A stretch of DNA of 64,000 nt. Source: Gordonia lacunae (lineage in GTDB: Bacteria; Actinomycetota; Actinomycetes; Mycobacteriales; Mycobacteriaceae). Each line of letters begins with the position of its first letter. The first letter of the stretch is position 1. The notes under the pieces are model-generated. The model was given only the letters and a program-made list of their open reading frames with translations. It searched no databases and had not been told where the DNA came from. A program made the position numbers and the translations under genes. This document shows, one piece after another, positions 35,682 to 45,641 of this stretch. Location: assembly GCF_002149015.1 (NCBI RefSeq), contig NZ_NGFO01000014.1:1-64000 (forward strand), read 5' to 3'.

Positions 35682-37079
35682 ATGCGCCGTCGCCTGCTCA
35701 CGACCATGATCGCCGTCCTGCTGGCGGTCGGTGGTCTGTTGGGCATCCCGCTGAGCGTCGTCGCATGGTGGTGGGTCGCCGACAACGCGCATCAGGACCT
35801 CGACAACCGGCTCAAGGTCATCGCCGATCAACTGATCCGGCAGGAGGGGGCCGACGGCCGCATCCCGCCGGAATCCCTCGACCGTGAGGCCTTCCAGCTG
35901 CTGCTGCCGCCGAACGGGCGCCTGACCGTCACCTTCCCCGACCTCACCGGGACCCCACAGCGCACGGTCGTGGGTGCCGAGATCGGCGGTTCCCGACTCT
36001 CGGAGTCGATCGCGCTGGGTGCCGCGGGGACGCTGACCCTGTCGATACCCCTCGACGAGGTGCGCAACGACCAGTTCACGGCGGCCTCGATCGTGGCCAT
36101 CATCGTCGTCGCGTCGGTCATCGGCGGCACGCTGGTCGCGGCGGTCACCGCGGGGCGGATCGTCGATCCCCTCACCGACCTCGCGAACCGTGCGGCCACC
36201 ATGGGCCGGGGCGACTTCCGAACCCAGTGGAAGATGTACGGGATCGCCGAACTCGACCGGGTGTCGCGGGCACTGGCCGACGCGAACGCGGAGCTCGCCC
36301 TCCGTCTCGAACGCGAGCGTGAGGTCGCCGGGGACGCCTCGCACCAGCTGCGCAGCCGCCTCACCGCCATCCAGCTGCGTCTGGAAGAACTGACCCTCCA
36401 CGACGACCCCGCGGTGATCACCGAGGCGGAGGCGGCGCTCGATCAGGTCGAGCGGCTCTCCACCGAACTCGACGACCTGGTCGAGGCGTCCCGCGCCGAC
36501 GAACCGGCCCCGGAGTTCATCGACGTGTCCGAGATGCTGACAACCCTGGTCGGGGACTTCCGGCACGCCTTCGAGGCGCGGGGGCGCGAGCTGGTCGTCG
36601 CCTTCGACGGGGTGCCGCACGCGCTGACCTCGAACCCGGGCCGGCTGCGCGAAGCGGTCAGCGTGCTCGTCGACAACGCATTGCAGCACGGCCGTGGGAC
36701 CTGCCGGATCCATGTGGGGACCCTGCCCGCGGGCGACCTGGTGCGGATCACCGTCGCGGACGAGGGGGACGGGGTGGCCGACGAGATCGCCGTCCACATC
36801 TTCCGCCGGGGCTTCTCGGCCGGGCGCCGACCCGGTGCGGGCCGGAGCGGGGTCGGACTGTCGCTGGCCCGGGCCCTCATCGAATCCGACGGGGGACGGC
36901 TCGAACTCACCGTCCGCCGTCCACCGGTGTTCGCGATCGTCGTGCCCGCCCGGCTGGTCACCGGACGTGAGCACCTCGGCACCGATCGCGGTGACTCCGA
37001 ACTCGCCGACGACATCGACGAGAAGACCGGCCGGTCCCCGGAATCAGGCGTCAGGCGTGACCGAGTTCCTCATCGTTGA
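35682..37079 (+). CDS. Membrane sensor histidine kinase
   Basis: 465 residues: two membrane helices (about 5-30 and 133-158) around a ~100-residue outer sensor domain, HAMP (~158-210), HisKA with His221 in DASHQLRSRL, and an ATPase domain whose N box reads VLVDNALQHG; G1 DEGDGV, G2 GRSGVGLSL. The outer domain has no recognised ligand fold. Transcribed with the OmpR-type regulator. Its last 29 bases overlap the end of the convergent gtrA-like gene. Confidence 0.9.
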   Translation: MRRRLLTTMIAVLLAVGGLLGIPLSVVAWWWVADNAHQDLDNRLKVIADQLIRQEGADGRIPPESLDREAFQLLLPPNGRLTVTFPDLTGTPQRTVVGAEIGGSRLSESIALGAAGTLTLSIPLDEVRNDQFTAASIVAIIVVASVIGGTLVAAVTAGRIVDPLTDLANRAATMGRGDFRTQWKMYGIAELDRVSRALADANAELALRLEREREVAGDASHQLRSRLTAIQLRLEELTLHDDPAVITEAEAALDQVERLSTELDDLVEASRADEPAPEFIDVSEMLTTLVGDFRHAFEARGRELVVAFDGVPHALTSNPGRLREAVSVLVDNALQHGRGTCRIHVGTLPAGDLVRITVADEGDGVADEIAVHIFRRGFSAGRRPGAGRSGVGLSLARALIESDGGRLELTVRRPPVFAIVVPARLVTGREHLGTDRGDSELADDIDEKTGRSPESGVRRDRVPHR

Positions 37080-37593
37080 GCTCGGCGAGCGAGGGATGCA
37101 GGTCGGTCGACCCGGCGTCGCCACCCCGCAGCTGCTCTTCGGGGAAGGCGAACTTCCGCAGCGCCCAGAACCGGAACGCCATCTGGAAGAGGTTGCCGAT
37201 GATGAAACCGAGCACGAAGTCGACGACCACGACCTCCGACACGGTGAGGTTCGAGCGCATGTCGAAGACATTGTTGGCGACGAACAGCGGCGCTGCCTGC
37301 AGGATCACGCCGACGCCACTGATGGCGAAGAACAGCATCGCCTCGTGGTGACGCTCCCGGCCGCCGCGGTTCTTGAACGCCCACTCGCGATTGAGGATGT
37401 AGCTCAAGATGGTGGCGAGCACGCCGGAGATGATCTTGGCGATCACCGGCTTCGGTTCCAGGACCGTGAGGCTCAGGCTGTAGAAGATCGCCATGTCGAA
37501 GACGAACGTGGTACCGCCCACCATCGCGAACTTGATCAGTTCGTGGTGCCGCATCACGAGCCGACGGACCGGCGCGGGAAGGCGGGCGATCAT
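37051..37593 (-). CDS. GtrA-family membrane protein
   Basis: About 180 residues with four membrane helices and the GtrA pattern (KFAMVGGTTFVFDMAIFYSL, ILSYILNREWAFKNRG). GtrA proteins are thought to flip or assist polyprenyl-linked sugars; in this neighbourhood (rmlD, wbbL, LCP) a wall-glycan role is likely. Homologous by place to Rv3277. ATG 37593 is chosen; GTG 37611 or an ATG at 37707 would lengthen the head. Divergent from purK. Confidence 0.8.
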   Translation of the reverse strand: MIARLPAPVRRLVMRHHELIKFAMVGGTTFVFDMAIFYSLSLTVLEPKPVIAKIISGVLATILSYILNREWAFKNRGGRERHHEAMLFFAISGVGVILQAAPLFVANNVFDMRSNLTVSEVVVVDFVLGFIIGNLFQMAFRFWALRKFAFPEEQLRGGDAGSTDLHPSLAELNDEELGHA

Positions 37594-37688
37594 CTCGTCG
37601 ATCAATGGCACAAGATCCGAGTGTACGAAACACGACCGCCGGGCCACTTCCCGGGCGGTTGTGCGAATGACGCCGCGCACATGCCACG

Positions 37689-38990
37689 ATGGTTCGCGTG
37701 AATCCACGCGAGCAGGTCGACGGCGCCGTGTCCCCGTCGTCCCAGGTGCCGCCGGTCCCGGACACGGGACGCACGAACGGCCGGTCGTCGGGGATGCCGA
37801 CGGTCACCATGATCGGTGGTGGCCAGCTCGCGCGGATGACCCACCAGGCCGCGATCGCCCTGGGCCAGTGCCTCCGTGTGCTCGCCGCCTCGGAAGCCGA
37901 TCCGGCGGCACAGGTCAGTGCCGACATCGTCGTGGGGTCGCACGACGAACTCGATGACCTGCGCCGGGCCGCGGCCGGGTCCGTCGCCCTGACCTTCGAC
38001 CACGAAGGCGTACCGCTGGCGCATCTCCGCGCGCTCGAAGCCGAGGGCGTGTCCGTGCTCCCGCCGTCGGCTGCGCTGCATTTCGCCCAGGACAAGCTCG
38101 CGATGCGCGTCCGGCTGGCCGAACTCGGCCTGCCCGTGCCCGATTTCGCTGACCTGTCCGGCGATCGCGCCGCCGCCCGCACACGTCTGATCGAGTTCGG
38201 CGAGGCCAATGACTGGGCCATTGTCGTCAAGGCCGTGCGCGGGGGTTACGACGGCCGCGGCGTCTGGCTCGTCGACGGTGCGCAGGACGCACTCGCCGTC
38301 TTCGACGACTACCCGGACGACGCGCCGGGCCTGCTCGCCGAACAGAAGGTGCCCATGCGCCGCGAGCTGTCGGCGATGATCGCCCGGTCCCCGTTCGGTC
38401 AGGGCGGGGCATGGCCGGTGGTCGAGACCATCCAGCGCAACGGCCAGTGTGCCGTCGTCCTCGCGCCGGCGCCCGGGCTCGACGACGAGGTGGCCGCCCG
38501 CGCACAGCAGATGGCGCTGCGACTGGCCGACGAGCTCGGCGTGGTCGGCGTGATGGCGATGGAGCTCTTCGAGACCGTCGACGGCGAACTGGTCGTCAAC
38601 GAGCTGGCGATGCGGCCGCACAACACCGGGCACTGGACGATGGACGGGGCGGTGACCTCGCAGTTCGAGCAGCACCTGCGCGCGGTTCTCGACTACCCGC
38701 TCGGCAGCACCGCGCCGAGCGCGCCGCTGACGGTGATGGCCAACATCCTCGGTGCCCAGCGCGCACCGGCGATGTCGATGGACGAGCGGCTGCATCACCT
38801 GATGGCCCGGATGCCCGAGGCCAAGGTGCACCTCTACGGCAAGGGTGAGCGACCCGACCGCAAGATCGGGCACGTGAACATCGTGGGGCGCGAGGGGGAT
38901 TCGCCGGAGTCGGTGCGCGAACGTGCCGAGCGGGCGGCCCAGTGGATGTCGCAGGCGACGTGGACCGACGGATGGGATGAACATTCATGA
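37689..38990 (+). CDS. purK: N5-carboxyaminoimidazole ribonucleotide synthase PurK
   Basis: 433 residues, ATP-grasp fold: [19 protein letters not shown] (nucleotide loop, ~41-59), [14 protein letters not shown], and [14 protein letters not shown] near the catalytic site. Converts AIR, ATP and bicarbonate to N5-CAIR in purine synthesis. The ~38-residue head before the core is longer than usual, so the true start could be later. It overlaps purE by four bases. Confidence 0.93.
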   Translation: MVRVNPREQVDGAVSPSSQVPPVPDTGRTNGRSSGMPTVTMIGGGQLARMTHQAAIALGQCLRVLAASEADPAAQVSADIVVGSHDELDDLRRAAAGSVALTFDHEGVPLAHLRALEAEGVSVLPPSAALHFAQDKLAMRVRLAELGLPVPDFADLSGDRAAARTRLIEFGEANDWAIVVKAVRGGYDGRGVWLVDGAQDALAVFDDYPDDAPGLLAEQKVPMRRELSAMIARSPFGQGGAWPVVETIQRNGQCAVVLAPAPGLDDEVAARAQQMALRLADELGVVGVMAMELFETVDGELVVNELAMRPHNTGHWTMDGAVTSQFEQHLRAVLDYPLGSTAPSAPLTVMANILGAQRAPAMSMDERLHHLMARMPEAKVHLYGKGERPDRKIGHVNIVGREGDSPESVRERAERAAQWMSQATWTDGWDEHS

Positions 38991-39499
38991 GTGAGACACA
39001 CGGCCCGCGGGTCGGCCTGATCATGGGCAGCGACTCGGACTGGCCGACGATGAAGGCCGCCGCCGAAGCGCTCGCCGAGTTCGACGTGCCGTTCCAGGTC
39101 GGCGTCGTCTCGGCACACCGCACGCCCCAGCGCATGCTCGACTACGCGGCCGGTGCCGCCGGTCACGGCATCGAGGTGATCATCGCGGGAGCCGGTGGCG
39201 CAGCGCATCTTCCGGGTATGGTCGCCTCCGCGACCCCGTTGCCGGTGATCGGCGTGCCCGTCCCGCTGCGGCACCTCGACGGACTGGATTCGCTGCTGTC
39301 GATCGTCCAGATGCCCGCCGGTGTCCCGGTGGCGACCGTCTCGGTCGGTGGGGCCCGCAACGCCGGTCTGCTCGCGGTCCGCATCCTCGCGGCCGCCGAC
39401 GCCGACCTGCGTGCCCGGATGGTCGAGTTCCAGCAGGGACTCGAGCAGATGGTCCTCGACAAGGATGCGGCGCTGCAGCAGGAACTGCTGGGGGAGTAG
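38987..39499 (+). CDS. purE: N5-carboxyaminoimidazole ribonucleotide mutase PurE
   Basis: 170 residues. The class I PurE core is clear: [22 protein letters not shown] with the catalytic His, and [12 protein letters not shown]. Converts N5-CAIR to CAIR directly after PurK. Coupled to purK by an ATGA overlap. Confidence 0.95.
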   Translation: MSETHGPRVGLIMGSDSDWPTMKAAAEALAEFDVPFQVGVVSAHRTPQRMLDYAAGAAGHGIEVIIAGAGGAAHLPGMVASATPLPVIGVPVPLRHLDGLDSLLSIVQMPAGVPVATVSVGGARNAGLLAVRILAAADADLRARMVEFQQGLEQMVLDKDAALQQELLGE

Positions 39500-39506
39500 A
39501 ACTCCC
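39492..39506. terminator. Candidate terminator between purE and the convergent hydrolase gene
   Basis: GGGAGT and ACTCCC form a perfect six-base stem around AGA, spanning the purE stop codon (TAG) and 8 bases before the stop of the convergent gene. Confidence 0.4.
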
Positions 39507-39513
39507 GTCTCGG

Positions 39514-40344
39514 TCAGGCTGTGGGCTGCAGACCTAGTTTCGCGGTGAAGAAGTCGATCACCCGGTCGTAGGCCTCCCGGGTGGGTTGCCCGGGTTCGTC
39601 CCGCAGGTCCTCGGTGAGCACCGAATGTGGCCGTGGCAGCATCGAATCCGGGTTCGCGGACTCATCGGGTAGTTCGACGCCGATGAAGGCGTCGCCGAGG
39701 AGCTCACGGAGATAGGCGAACCGGGCCTCCGGCACGAGCCGGTCGCCGCGGAACCGCAGACCCATGACCTCCAGGCCGCGCGCGCAACGGGCCTGCACCA
39801 GAGCCAGATCCGACTCACTCACGTCGATGGCGCGGGCGCGTCCGGGCAGCACCGCGAACGGCAGTGAGGGCTGGGACAGGACCGGGGCGAGCATGCGGTC
39901 GTCGGTGGCCATCGCCAGTGCGAACCCGCCGGTGAAGCACATCCCGACCGCGCCGACCCCGGGCCCGCCGCACCGGTCGTGCTCGCGGGCGGCCAACGCG
40001 CGCAACCACGACGCGACCGGGGAGGTCTTGCCGGTCGCCAGGATCGTGAACTCGCGGGTGACACAGGCCCGGGCCATCGTGCCGAGCATGTTCGTCGCCG
40101 ATCCGACCGCACCGAGGTTGTCCGGACGCGGATCGCGACCGTCGACACCGAACAGGGACGGGAGGACGGCCGTCGCGCCGGCGCCGGCGATGCGGCGCGC
40201 GACGTCCGCCACCTTGGGGCTGATGCCCGGCATCTCGGCGATCACGATGACCGCCGGGCCGCTTCCGAGGCGATGGACTCGGCGGGTGGTCCCGTAGAGG
40301 GTCACGTCCTCGGTGTCGAAGTCGTCGAGCGGGTCGTCGGCCAT
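39514..40344 (-). CDS. Dienelactone-hydrolase-family protein
   Basis: 276 residues, alpha/beta hydrolase fold of the DLH type. The nucleophile is Cys136 in GMCFTGG, as in dienelactone hydrolases. The true substrate is unknown; relatives are often general esterases. It is followed five bases away (upstream side) by the F420-type gene, likely one transcript. Confidence 0.8.
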   Translation of the reverse strand: MADDPLDDFDTEDVTLYGTTRRVHRLGSGPAVIVIAEMPGISPKVADVARRIAGAGATAVLPSLFGVDGRDPRPDNLGAVGSATNMLGTMARACVTREFTILATGKTSPVASWLRALAAREHDRCGGPGVGAVGMCFTGGFALAMATDDRMLAPVLSQPSLPFAVLPGRARAIDVSESDLALVQARCARGLEVMGLRFRGDRLVPEARFAYLRELLGDAFIGVELPDESANPDSMLPRPHSVLTEDLRDEPGQPTREAYDRVIDFFTAKLGLQPTA

Positions 40345-40348
40345 GCGG

Positions 40349-40723
40349 TCACGCCCGGTGCAGGGTGCCGAGAAGCGCGGATTCGAACAACCGCGCCGGG
40401 ATGCGCGCTCCCCGCACGATGTCGGGTGAGTCCGACGGCACCACCCGAGGGCCGGTCACCCGGTAGTGCCGATTCTTCCGGGTGAGTCCGAAACTGCCCG
40501 CGGCCTGGACGTTGCGGACCCAGTCGGTGTGCCGCCCATAGGTGAGGATGATCGTGAGCCGGTCGCCGTCGACCCACGCGAGCACCGGGATGGAGTAGTG
40601 CTTGCCGGACTTGCGGCCGACGTGTTCGACCATCGCGTAGGGGGCCAGGCGGGGCGCCCACTGTCGCTGGATGGGGTTCGTCACTCGCTTGTTGAGGCGG
40701 GCCACCGCGCGGGGGATTCGCAT
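40349..40723 (-). CDS. Deazaflavin (F420)-dependent nitroreductase-family protein
   Basis: 124 residues of the Ddn/split beta-barrel family (GRKSGKHYSIPVLAWVDG, LTYGRHTDWVRNVQAAG). Members bind coenzyme F420 and reduce quinones or nitro compounds. Leads a two-gene unit with the DLH-like hydrolase. Confidence 0.85.
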   Translation of the reverse strand: MRIPRAVARLNKRVTNPIQRQWAPRLAPYAMVEHVGRKSGKHYSIPVLAWVDGDRLTIILTYGRHTDWVRNVQAAGSFGLTRKNRHYRVTGPRVVPSDSPDIVRGARIPARLFESALLGTLHRA

Positions 40724-40762
40724 GCCCCCACTGTGCCCGATCGGCGGCGTGCCCGCCGGGGT

Positions 40763-41482
40763 TCACGAGAGGACGAGCGTGGCCTTCTCCATCTCGGCGA
40801 TCGCGGTGACCCGTTCCGGTGAGGCCGCGGTGACGTGAACGAGACTGCCGCCCACCAAGAATGGTGTGAGGAGGTGGGCGACCACGAACTCGGCCGGATG
40901 CCACGGCCGGGTGGATACCACGCGGGTGCCCGGTCCGATCCCGTCGCGTTCCGCGATCGCCCGGGCGTCGTCGAGTACCTCGCCGATGGCGGTGCCCTCG
41001 AGCGTGGCCGATGCCGGCCGGCGGGACGAGTACTGGTCACCGTGGACGCGCACGACGCTGCCGTAGTCGCCGACGCCGGGCGGCAGGTCACGCAGCGGCA
41101 GCGCGAACGGATCCAGCGAGGCGACCACCACTTCGTCCGCGTCGGGGTGGTCGTCCAGTCGATCTCGGCTGGTGAACACGACCATGGCCTCGTCGGTGCT
41201 CTCGAAATGCACGTCGGCGCCCGCCCACAGCGCGCCCAGCAGGATGCCGGCCGTCTGCCAATGCGCCGGGAGATCGACCGCCACGACGTCGCCCGCCATG
41301 ACGCCGATCTCGTCGACCAGGTAGTTGGCGGTCTTCGCCGCCCAGTTGCCCAACGTGGCGGCGGACAGTTCGGTGCGCTCGCCGGTCGAGTCGTCGTAGT
41401 AGGTCAGCAGCGGACGCGAGTGGTCGGCGACCGCGGCGAAGACCGCGTCGGTGAGGGTGTTCGGAGTGTTCAGTTCACGCAC
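40763..41482 (-). CDS. TIGR03089-family protein
   Basis: 239 residues resembling the N-terminal part of AMP-binding (acyl-CoA synthetase) enzymes (TLGNWAAKTANYLVDE, AHWQTAGILLGALWAGAD) but lacking the ATP-binding P-loop and the C-terminal domain, so probably not an active ligase. It matches the conserved Rv3268 family, always next to the LCP gene. It overlaps that gene by 13 bases. Confidence 0.8.
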   Translation of the reverse strand: MRELNTPNTLTDAVFAAVADHSRPLLTYYDDSTGERTELSAATLGNWAAKTANYLVDEIGVMAGDVVAVDLPAHWQTAGILLGALWAGADVHFESTDEAMVVFTSRDRLDDHPDADEVVVASLDPFALPLRDLPPGVGDYGSVVRVHGDQYSSRRPASATLEGTAIGEVLDDARAIAERDGIGPGTRVVSTRPWHPAEFVVAHLLTPFLVGGSLVHVTAASPERVTAIAEMEKATLVLS

Positions 41483-43497
41483 ATCGGCCCCTGGTTGCCC
41501 GCGGTGATCGGTGGGCGCTTGTTGCCGACGCGTTCGCTCGCCGGGGTGTTGTCGGTCTGGTCGCCGGTGTCGCTGATGGAGCCCGGCCCGGCATAGGTGT
41601 TGGTCAGCACGACCTTGAGCTGGTCGTCGGCGAGGGTGGGGTCGGCCACCACCCGGGCGCCGCCCAGGTCCTTCGCGAGGAGCCGTGCGGCGTCGCTCTC
41701 GTCCTTGGCGTACACGATCGAGTCCTTCGTGTCGGCCTTGCCGCTCGAGGTCGCCCCGATCCGGAAACCCTTGTTGGTCAGGATGTTCGCCACGTTCGAC
41801 GCGAGTCCGTCGATGGTGCCGGCGTTGACCACGTCGACCGTGTAGTCGCCGCGCTGGATGCCCTGCGATTCCTTCGGTGCCAGCAGATCCCCGGTGAAGG
41901 CCTGGACCTCGCGCGGGTCCACCTCCACCACGCTCTGCTGTCCGTCCTCACTCCAGCCCTGCTCGGTGACGATCGGGATGGTCGCGAACTTCACCCGGCC
42001 GCCGCTGAGGTCCTTGAGCTGCTCGGCGAACCGGATGATGTCCCAGTCGTCGTCGATGATTACTGACCGCGAGACCGCGTTCTGCAGCTCCGAGAGCTTC
42101 CCCGGGTCGGTCAGGGTGTTCGCCGAGATGATCTTCTGCGTGAGCGACGCCATGAATGCCTGCTGGCGGGTGATGCGGTCGAGATCACCGCGGGGGAGCC
42201 CGTGGCGCTGGCGCACGAAGCTGAGGGCCTTCGGGCCGTCGAGTGTCTGCCGGCCGGCGCGGAACCGCGCGCCCGTGAAGGGATCCCGGACCGCCTCGTT
42301 CAGACAGACGTCGATGCCGCCGGCCGCGTTCGTCAGCAGTACGAAGCCCAGCAGGCCCACCTCCGCATAGTGGTCCACCTGCACGCCGGTCAGGTTGGCG
42401 ACCGTGTCCACCAACGCCTTCCGGCCGGCGAGCGTGCCCTCCGACTCGGCTTCGCCCTCGGATTTGCCCTCGCCGACCGCCCGCGCGCGGACGCTCTCGC
42501 GAGTCGTGCCGTAGGCGGCGTTGATCTTGCTCATCCCGATACCGGGCACGTCGACATAGGAGTCGCGCGGGATCGAGATGGCGGTCGCCGACGAACCGTC
42601 GTCGGGGATGCGGATCAGCAGGATGGTGTCGGTGTTCGTCGCGACCTCGTCCCCCGAGCGCAGCAGCTTGAGCTCCTCCGGGGACAGCGGATTGCCCTTC
42701 GCGTCGGTTCGCGAGTCGGTCCCCACCAGGAGGATGTCGACGGCCCCGTCCGCGGCGCCGCCGAGATCGAGTCCGCCGAGCTGGGTGATCCGGGTCTGTA
42801 GATCCGACATGGTGTTCCAGGCGTAGCCCGTACACAACAGCACCGCCACCGATGCGACGGCGATGAGCGCACGACCCCATCCGGCGCCCGCGGCCCAGCC
42901 GCCCGTCCGGGGGCGTCCGCCCGGCGGGGTGGTCGGCGGCACGGCCGCTGTTGCCGGCTTCGTCGGCGCTGCGTCGTCCCGCCTGCGGCGGCGTCCGGTC
43001 GTCGGTCCGGCCGCCGGGGGGCGCGGTGTCTGCTCACGCTTCTTCTTCGCGCCCGGAGCCGGGCGGGTGTGGATCTCGCCGGAGGTCCGTCGGACTGGCC
43101 GGGGTTCACCGGGACGACGAGGGCGGGTCGCTGCGGGTTCCACCGACTCCGGTGCGGCGCGGCGGTCGCCGGATGCCCGGCGGCCCGGGGTGCGCGGATC
43201 GGCCGCTGCCCGACGCCGTGGGTCGTGGGGGTCGGCTCCGCGGCGTCGCGGGTCCGGCGGCGGCTGGCGGCGCGCGCGGGGTGGGGGAGAACCTGGTTCA
43301 CCGGGACGCTGGTCGGAGCCGCGGGGGACCCCGCGGCCGTCGGGTCCACCGTCGTTCGGGGGCCGCACCGGGCGTCGCCGGGCACCGGGCTCCGGGCCGC
43401 GCCGATCGCCGGGCATCGGCTGACGCCCGTCCGAACCCGGCCCCGCCGGACGGCGCGTCTGCGAACGCCGGCGCGGGCCGTCTGGTGGTGAATCCAC
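41470..43497 (-). CDS. LytR-CpsA-Psr (LCP) cell-wall ligase
   Basis: 675 residues: a ~205-residue Arg/Pro/Gly-rich cytoplasmic head, one membrane helix (208-227), the LCP domain (DILLVGTDSRTD, AISIPRDSYVDVPG, RQRHGLPRGDLDRITRQQ) and a C-terminal LytR_C domain. By place and sequence it matches Rv3267 (Lcp1), which joins arabinogalactan to peptidoglycan. The head is far longer and more basic than usual. GTG start at 43497 has a weak ribosome site; later starts inside the head are possible. Divergent from rmlD. Confidence 0.9.
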   Translation of the reverse strand: MDSPPDGPRRRSQTRRPAGPGSDGRQPMPGDRRGPEPGARRRPVRPPNDGGPDGRGVPRGSDQRPGEPGSPPPRARRQPPPDPRRRGADPHDPRRRAAADPRTPGRRASGDRRAAPESVEPAATRPRRPGEPRPVRRTSGEIHTRPAPGAKKKREQTPRPPAAGPTTGRRRRRDDAAPTKPATAAVPPTTPPGGRPRTGGWAAGAGWGRALIAVASVAVLLCTGYAWNTMSDLQTRITQLGGLDLGGAADGAVDILLVGTDSRTDAKGNPLSPEELKLLRSGDEVATNTDTILLIRIPDDGSSATAISIPRDSYVDVPGIGMSKINAAYGTTRESVRARAVGEGKSEGEAESEGTLAGRKALVDTVANLTGVQVDHYAEVGLLGFVLLTNAAGGIDVCLNEAVRDPFTGARFRAGRQTLDGPKALSFVRQRHGLPRGDLDRITRQQAFMASLTQKIISANTLTDPGKLSELQNAVSRSVIIDDDWDIIRFAEQLKDLSGGRVKFATIPIVTEQGWSEDGQQSVVEVDPREVQAFTGDLLAPKESQGIQRGDYTVDVVNAGTIDGLASNVANILTNKGFRIGATSSGKADTKDSIVYAKDESDAARLLAKDLGGARVVADPTLADDQLKVVLTNTYAGPGSISDTGDQTDNTPASERVGNKRPPITAGNQGPMCVN

Positions 43498-43734
43498 TGG
43501 TGAACGGTCCCTTTCGAGGTCGACACATCGCGTCGGAGCGTCGACGCGACAAGGGTTACGCCTGAGGATGCCGATGCTGATGTGCAGGACGAGTCAGGTG
43601 TTGTGTGCTCTCGTCAGGCTACTGAAGTGATTCGCAAATTCGAGAACGCAACGCCGGGCGGGCGAGTAGCCGTCGTCACGTGCGCGGTCCAGGCCGGGTG
43701 GAGGACGTTCCCCCGGTCCGGCACGATGGTGCCC

Positions 43735-44676
43735 ATGCGTGTCACGCCGAGCAACCCCACCGTGTACATCGTCGGCGCCGGCGGGCAACTCGGAACGGCC
43801 ATGCAGGAGCGTTCGGCGCGGGTTCCCGACACGGTCGTGCGACCGCTCACCTCGGCCGACATCGACATCACCGATCCGACCTCGGTGGCAGCCGCGCTCG
43901 GCGACCTCGACCCCGACGACGTGGTGGTCAACTGCGCGGCGTACACCGATGTCGACGGCGCCGAGTCCGACGCCGAGGGCGCGCGCCGCGTCAACACCAC
44001 CGGACCGGGGGTCCTCGCCGCCCGCACCGCCGACGCCGGCGCGTGGCTGATCCACGTCTCGACCGACTACGTGTTCCCCGGGACGGTCGAGGAGGGATCC
44101 CGCCCGGCCGCGGGCGACGGATACGAACCCGACGACGTCTCCGGCACCCCGGCCACCGTGTACGGCCGCACCAAACTGGACGGCGAGCGCGCCGCGCTCT
44201 CGGCGGATCCGCGGACCACCGTCGTGCGGACGGCATGGGTCTACACCGGCGGACCCGACAGCCGCGACTTCGTCGGCACGATGCGACGCCTCGAACAGTC
44301 GCGGGAGACGGTCTCGGTCGTCGACGACCAGCTCGGGTCACCCACTTACTCACACGATCTCGCCGACGGACTCTGGGATCTGGTCGCGGGCGGGGTGCGC
44401 CCGGAGGTCGCCGGCGCGGTGCTGCACGCGACGAACTCGGGCAGCGCCACCTGGTTCGATGTCGCCCGAGGGGTTTTCGAGGAGATCGGGGCGCGGCCCG
44501 ACCGGGTCCTGCCCACGACGACCGCCGAATTCCCGCGCCCGGCGCCCCGCCCCGCCTACTCGGTGCTGTCCGGGCGGTCCTGGACGGCCGCCGGACTCAC
44601 CGCGCTCCGTCCGTGGCGACACGCGCTGCACGCGGCGATCGCCGCGTCGGACGCCGGCACCGGTTCGTTACCCTGA
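43735..44676 (+). CDS. rmlD: dTDP-4-dehydrorhamnose reductase RmlD
   Basis: 313 residues, extended SDR: IVGAGGQLG (nucleotide loop, ~10-18), NCAAYTDVDGAE, STDYVF and the catalytic Tyr-X3-Lys YGRTK. Makes dTDP-rhamnose, donor for the rhamnose of the arabinogalactan linker. ATG 43735 fits the family N-terminus; the frame is open another 51 codons. Five bases before wbbL. Confidence 0.93.
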   Translation: MRVTPSNPTVYIVGAGGQLGTAMQERSARVPDTVVRPLTSADIDITDPTSVAAALGDLDPDDVVVNCAAYTDVDGAESDAEGARRVNTTGPGVLAARTADAGAWLIHVSTDYVFPGTVEEGSRPAAGDGYEPDDVSGTPATVYGRTKLDGERAALSADPRTTVVRTAWVYTGGPDSRDFVGTMRRLEQSRETVSVVDDQLGSPTYSHDLADGLWDLVAGGVRPEVAGAVLHATNSGSATWFDVARGVFEEIGARPDRVLPTTTAEFPRPAPRPAYSVLSGRSWTAAGLTALRPWRHALHAAIAASDAGTGSLP

Positions 44677-44681
44677 TCGGC

Positions 44682-45560
44682 GTGCCTGTTCAGCCAGCCG
44701 TGGTGACGGTGACCTATTTCTCCGGCGATCACCTCACGACCTTCCTGCGTAGTCTTGCCGCCGTCACCGACGTCATGCCGCAGGTCATCATCGCCGACAA
44801 CGGCTCGGAGGACGGCGCGCCGGAACGCGCCGAGCAGGAGTACGACACGGTCACCCTCGTCCGGACCGGCGGCAACATCGGTTACGGCGGCGCGATGAAC
44901 CGCGGTGTCGCCGAGATCGACCCCGACGTCGAGTTCATCCTCATCTCCAATCCGGATGTCGAGTGGAAGCCGGGAGCGATCGAGGAGCTGATGGCCGCCG
45001 CCCAGCGCTGGCCGCGCGCGGGCTCGCTCGGCCCGCTGATCCGTGAACCGGACGGCTCGATCTACCCGTCGGCCCGCCGGGTCCCCGACCTCGTGTCGGG
45101 AACCGGACACGCGATCCTCGGCACGGTCTGGAAGTCCAATCCGTGGACAGCGGCCTACCGCGCCGACGACGAGACCCCGTCAGAACGTGCGGTGGGCTGG
45201 CTGTCGGGTTCGTGTCTGCTCGTGCGGCGCAAGGCCTTCGACGCCATCGGCGGATTCGACGCCCGCTACTTCATGTACATGGAGGACGTCGATCTCGGCG
45301 ACCGGCTCGGCAAGGCGGGCTGGCAGAACGTGTACGTGCCCACTGCGGAGGTCGTACACACCAAGGGGCACAGCGCGGGTCGCCATCCGGAGAAGATGCT
45401 GCCGGCGCACCATCGCAGTGCCTACCGGTTCCAGGCCGACCGCAACCCGGGCCCCTGGCGTGCGCCGCTGCGACTGGCGTTGCGGATCGGGTTGGGTGTG
45501 CGGTCCCGGCTGGCCGTGCGTGCGGCGCGCCGCGCGTCGGCGAGCGAAACCGGCTCATGA
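44682..45560 (+). CDS. wbbL: Rhamnosyltransferase WbbL
   Basis: 292 residues, GT2 fold: VTVTYFSGDHL, DNGSEDG, SNPDVEW (metal site), and the strongly conserved ARYFMYMEDVDLGDRLGK (cut) with WLSGSCLL. It adds L-rhamnose to GlcNAc-PP-decaprenol, an essential step in the linker between arabinogalactan and peptidoglycan. GTG start five bases after rmlD, so the two are cotranscribed. Confidence 0.93.
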   Translation: MPVQPAVVTVTYFSGDHLTTFLRSLAAVTDVMPQVIIADNGSEDGAPERAEQEYDTVTLVRTGGNIGYGGAMNRGVAEIDPDVEFILISNPDVEWKPGAIEELMAAAQRWPRAGSLGPLIREPDGSIYPSARRVPDLVSGTGHAILGTVWKSNPWTAAYRADDETPSERAVGWLSGSCLLVRRKAFDAIGGFDARYFMYMEDVDLGDRLGKAGWQNVYVPTAEVVHTKGHSAGRHPEKMLPAHHRSAYRFQADRNPGPWRAPLRLALRIGLGVRSRLAVRAARRASASETGS

Positions 45561-45607
45561 GTGCTGAAGTAACACCGAGTGCTGACGTGAAGAACGAGTG
45601 CTGAAGT
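45559..45607. repeat. Three short direct repeats before manB
   Basis: GAGTGCTGA(A/C)GT occurs at 45559-45570, 45577-45588 and 45596-45607, 18-19 bases apart, starting on the wbbL stop codon. They occupy most of the gap before the manB start region and place several stop codons in it. Confidence 0.85.
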
Positions 45608-45641
45608 GAAGACCAGACACCGCGAGGAAGGACCCGATCCA

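Noticed and set aside
40763-41482. Active acyl-CoA synthetase
   Set aside because: The ATP-binding loop and the C-terminal domain are missing.
43680-44681. Single long frame joining an rmlD shadow to WbbL
   Set aside because: The first part is antisignal (Arg/His-rich) in the rmlD frame shift; a GTG at 44682 five bases after the rmlD stop fits WbbL.
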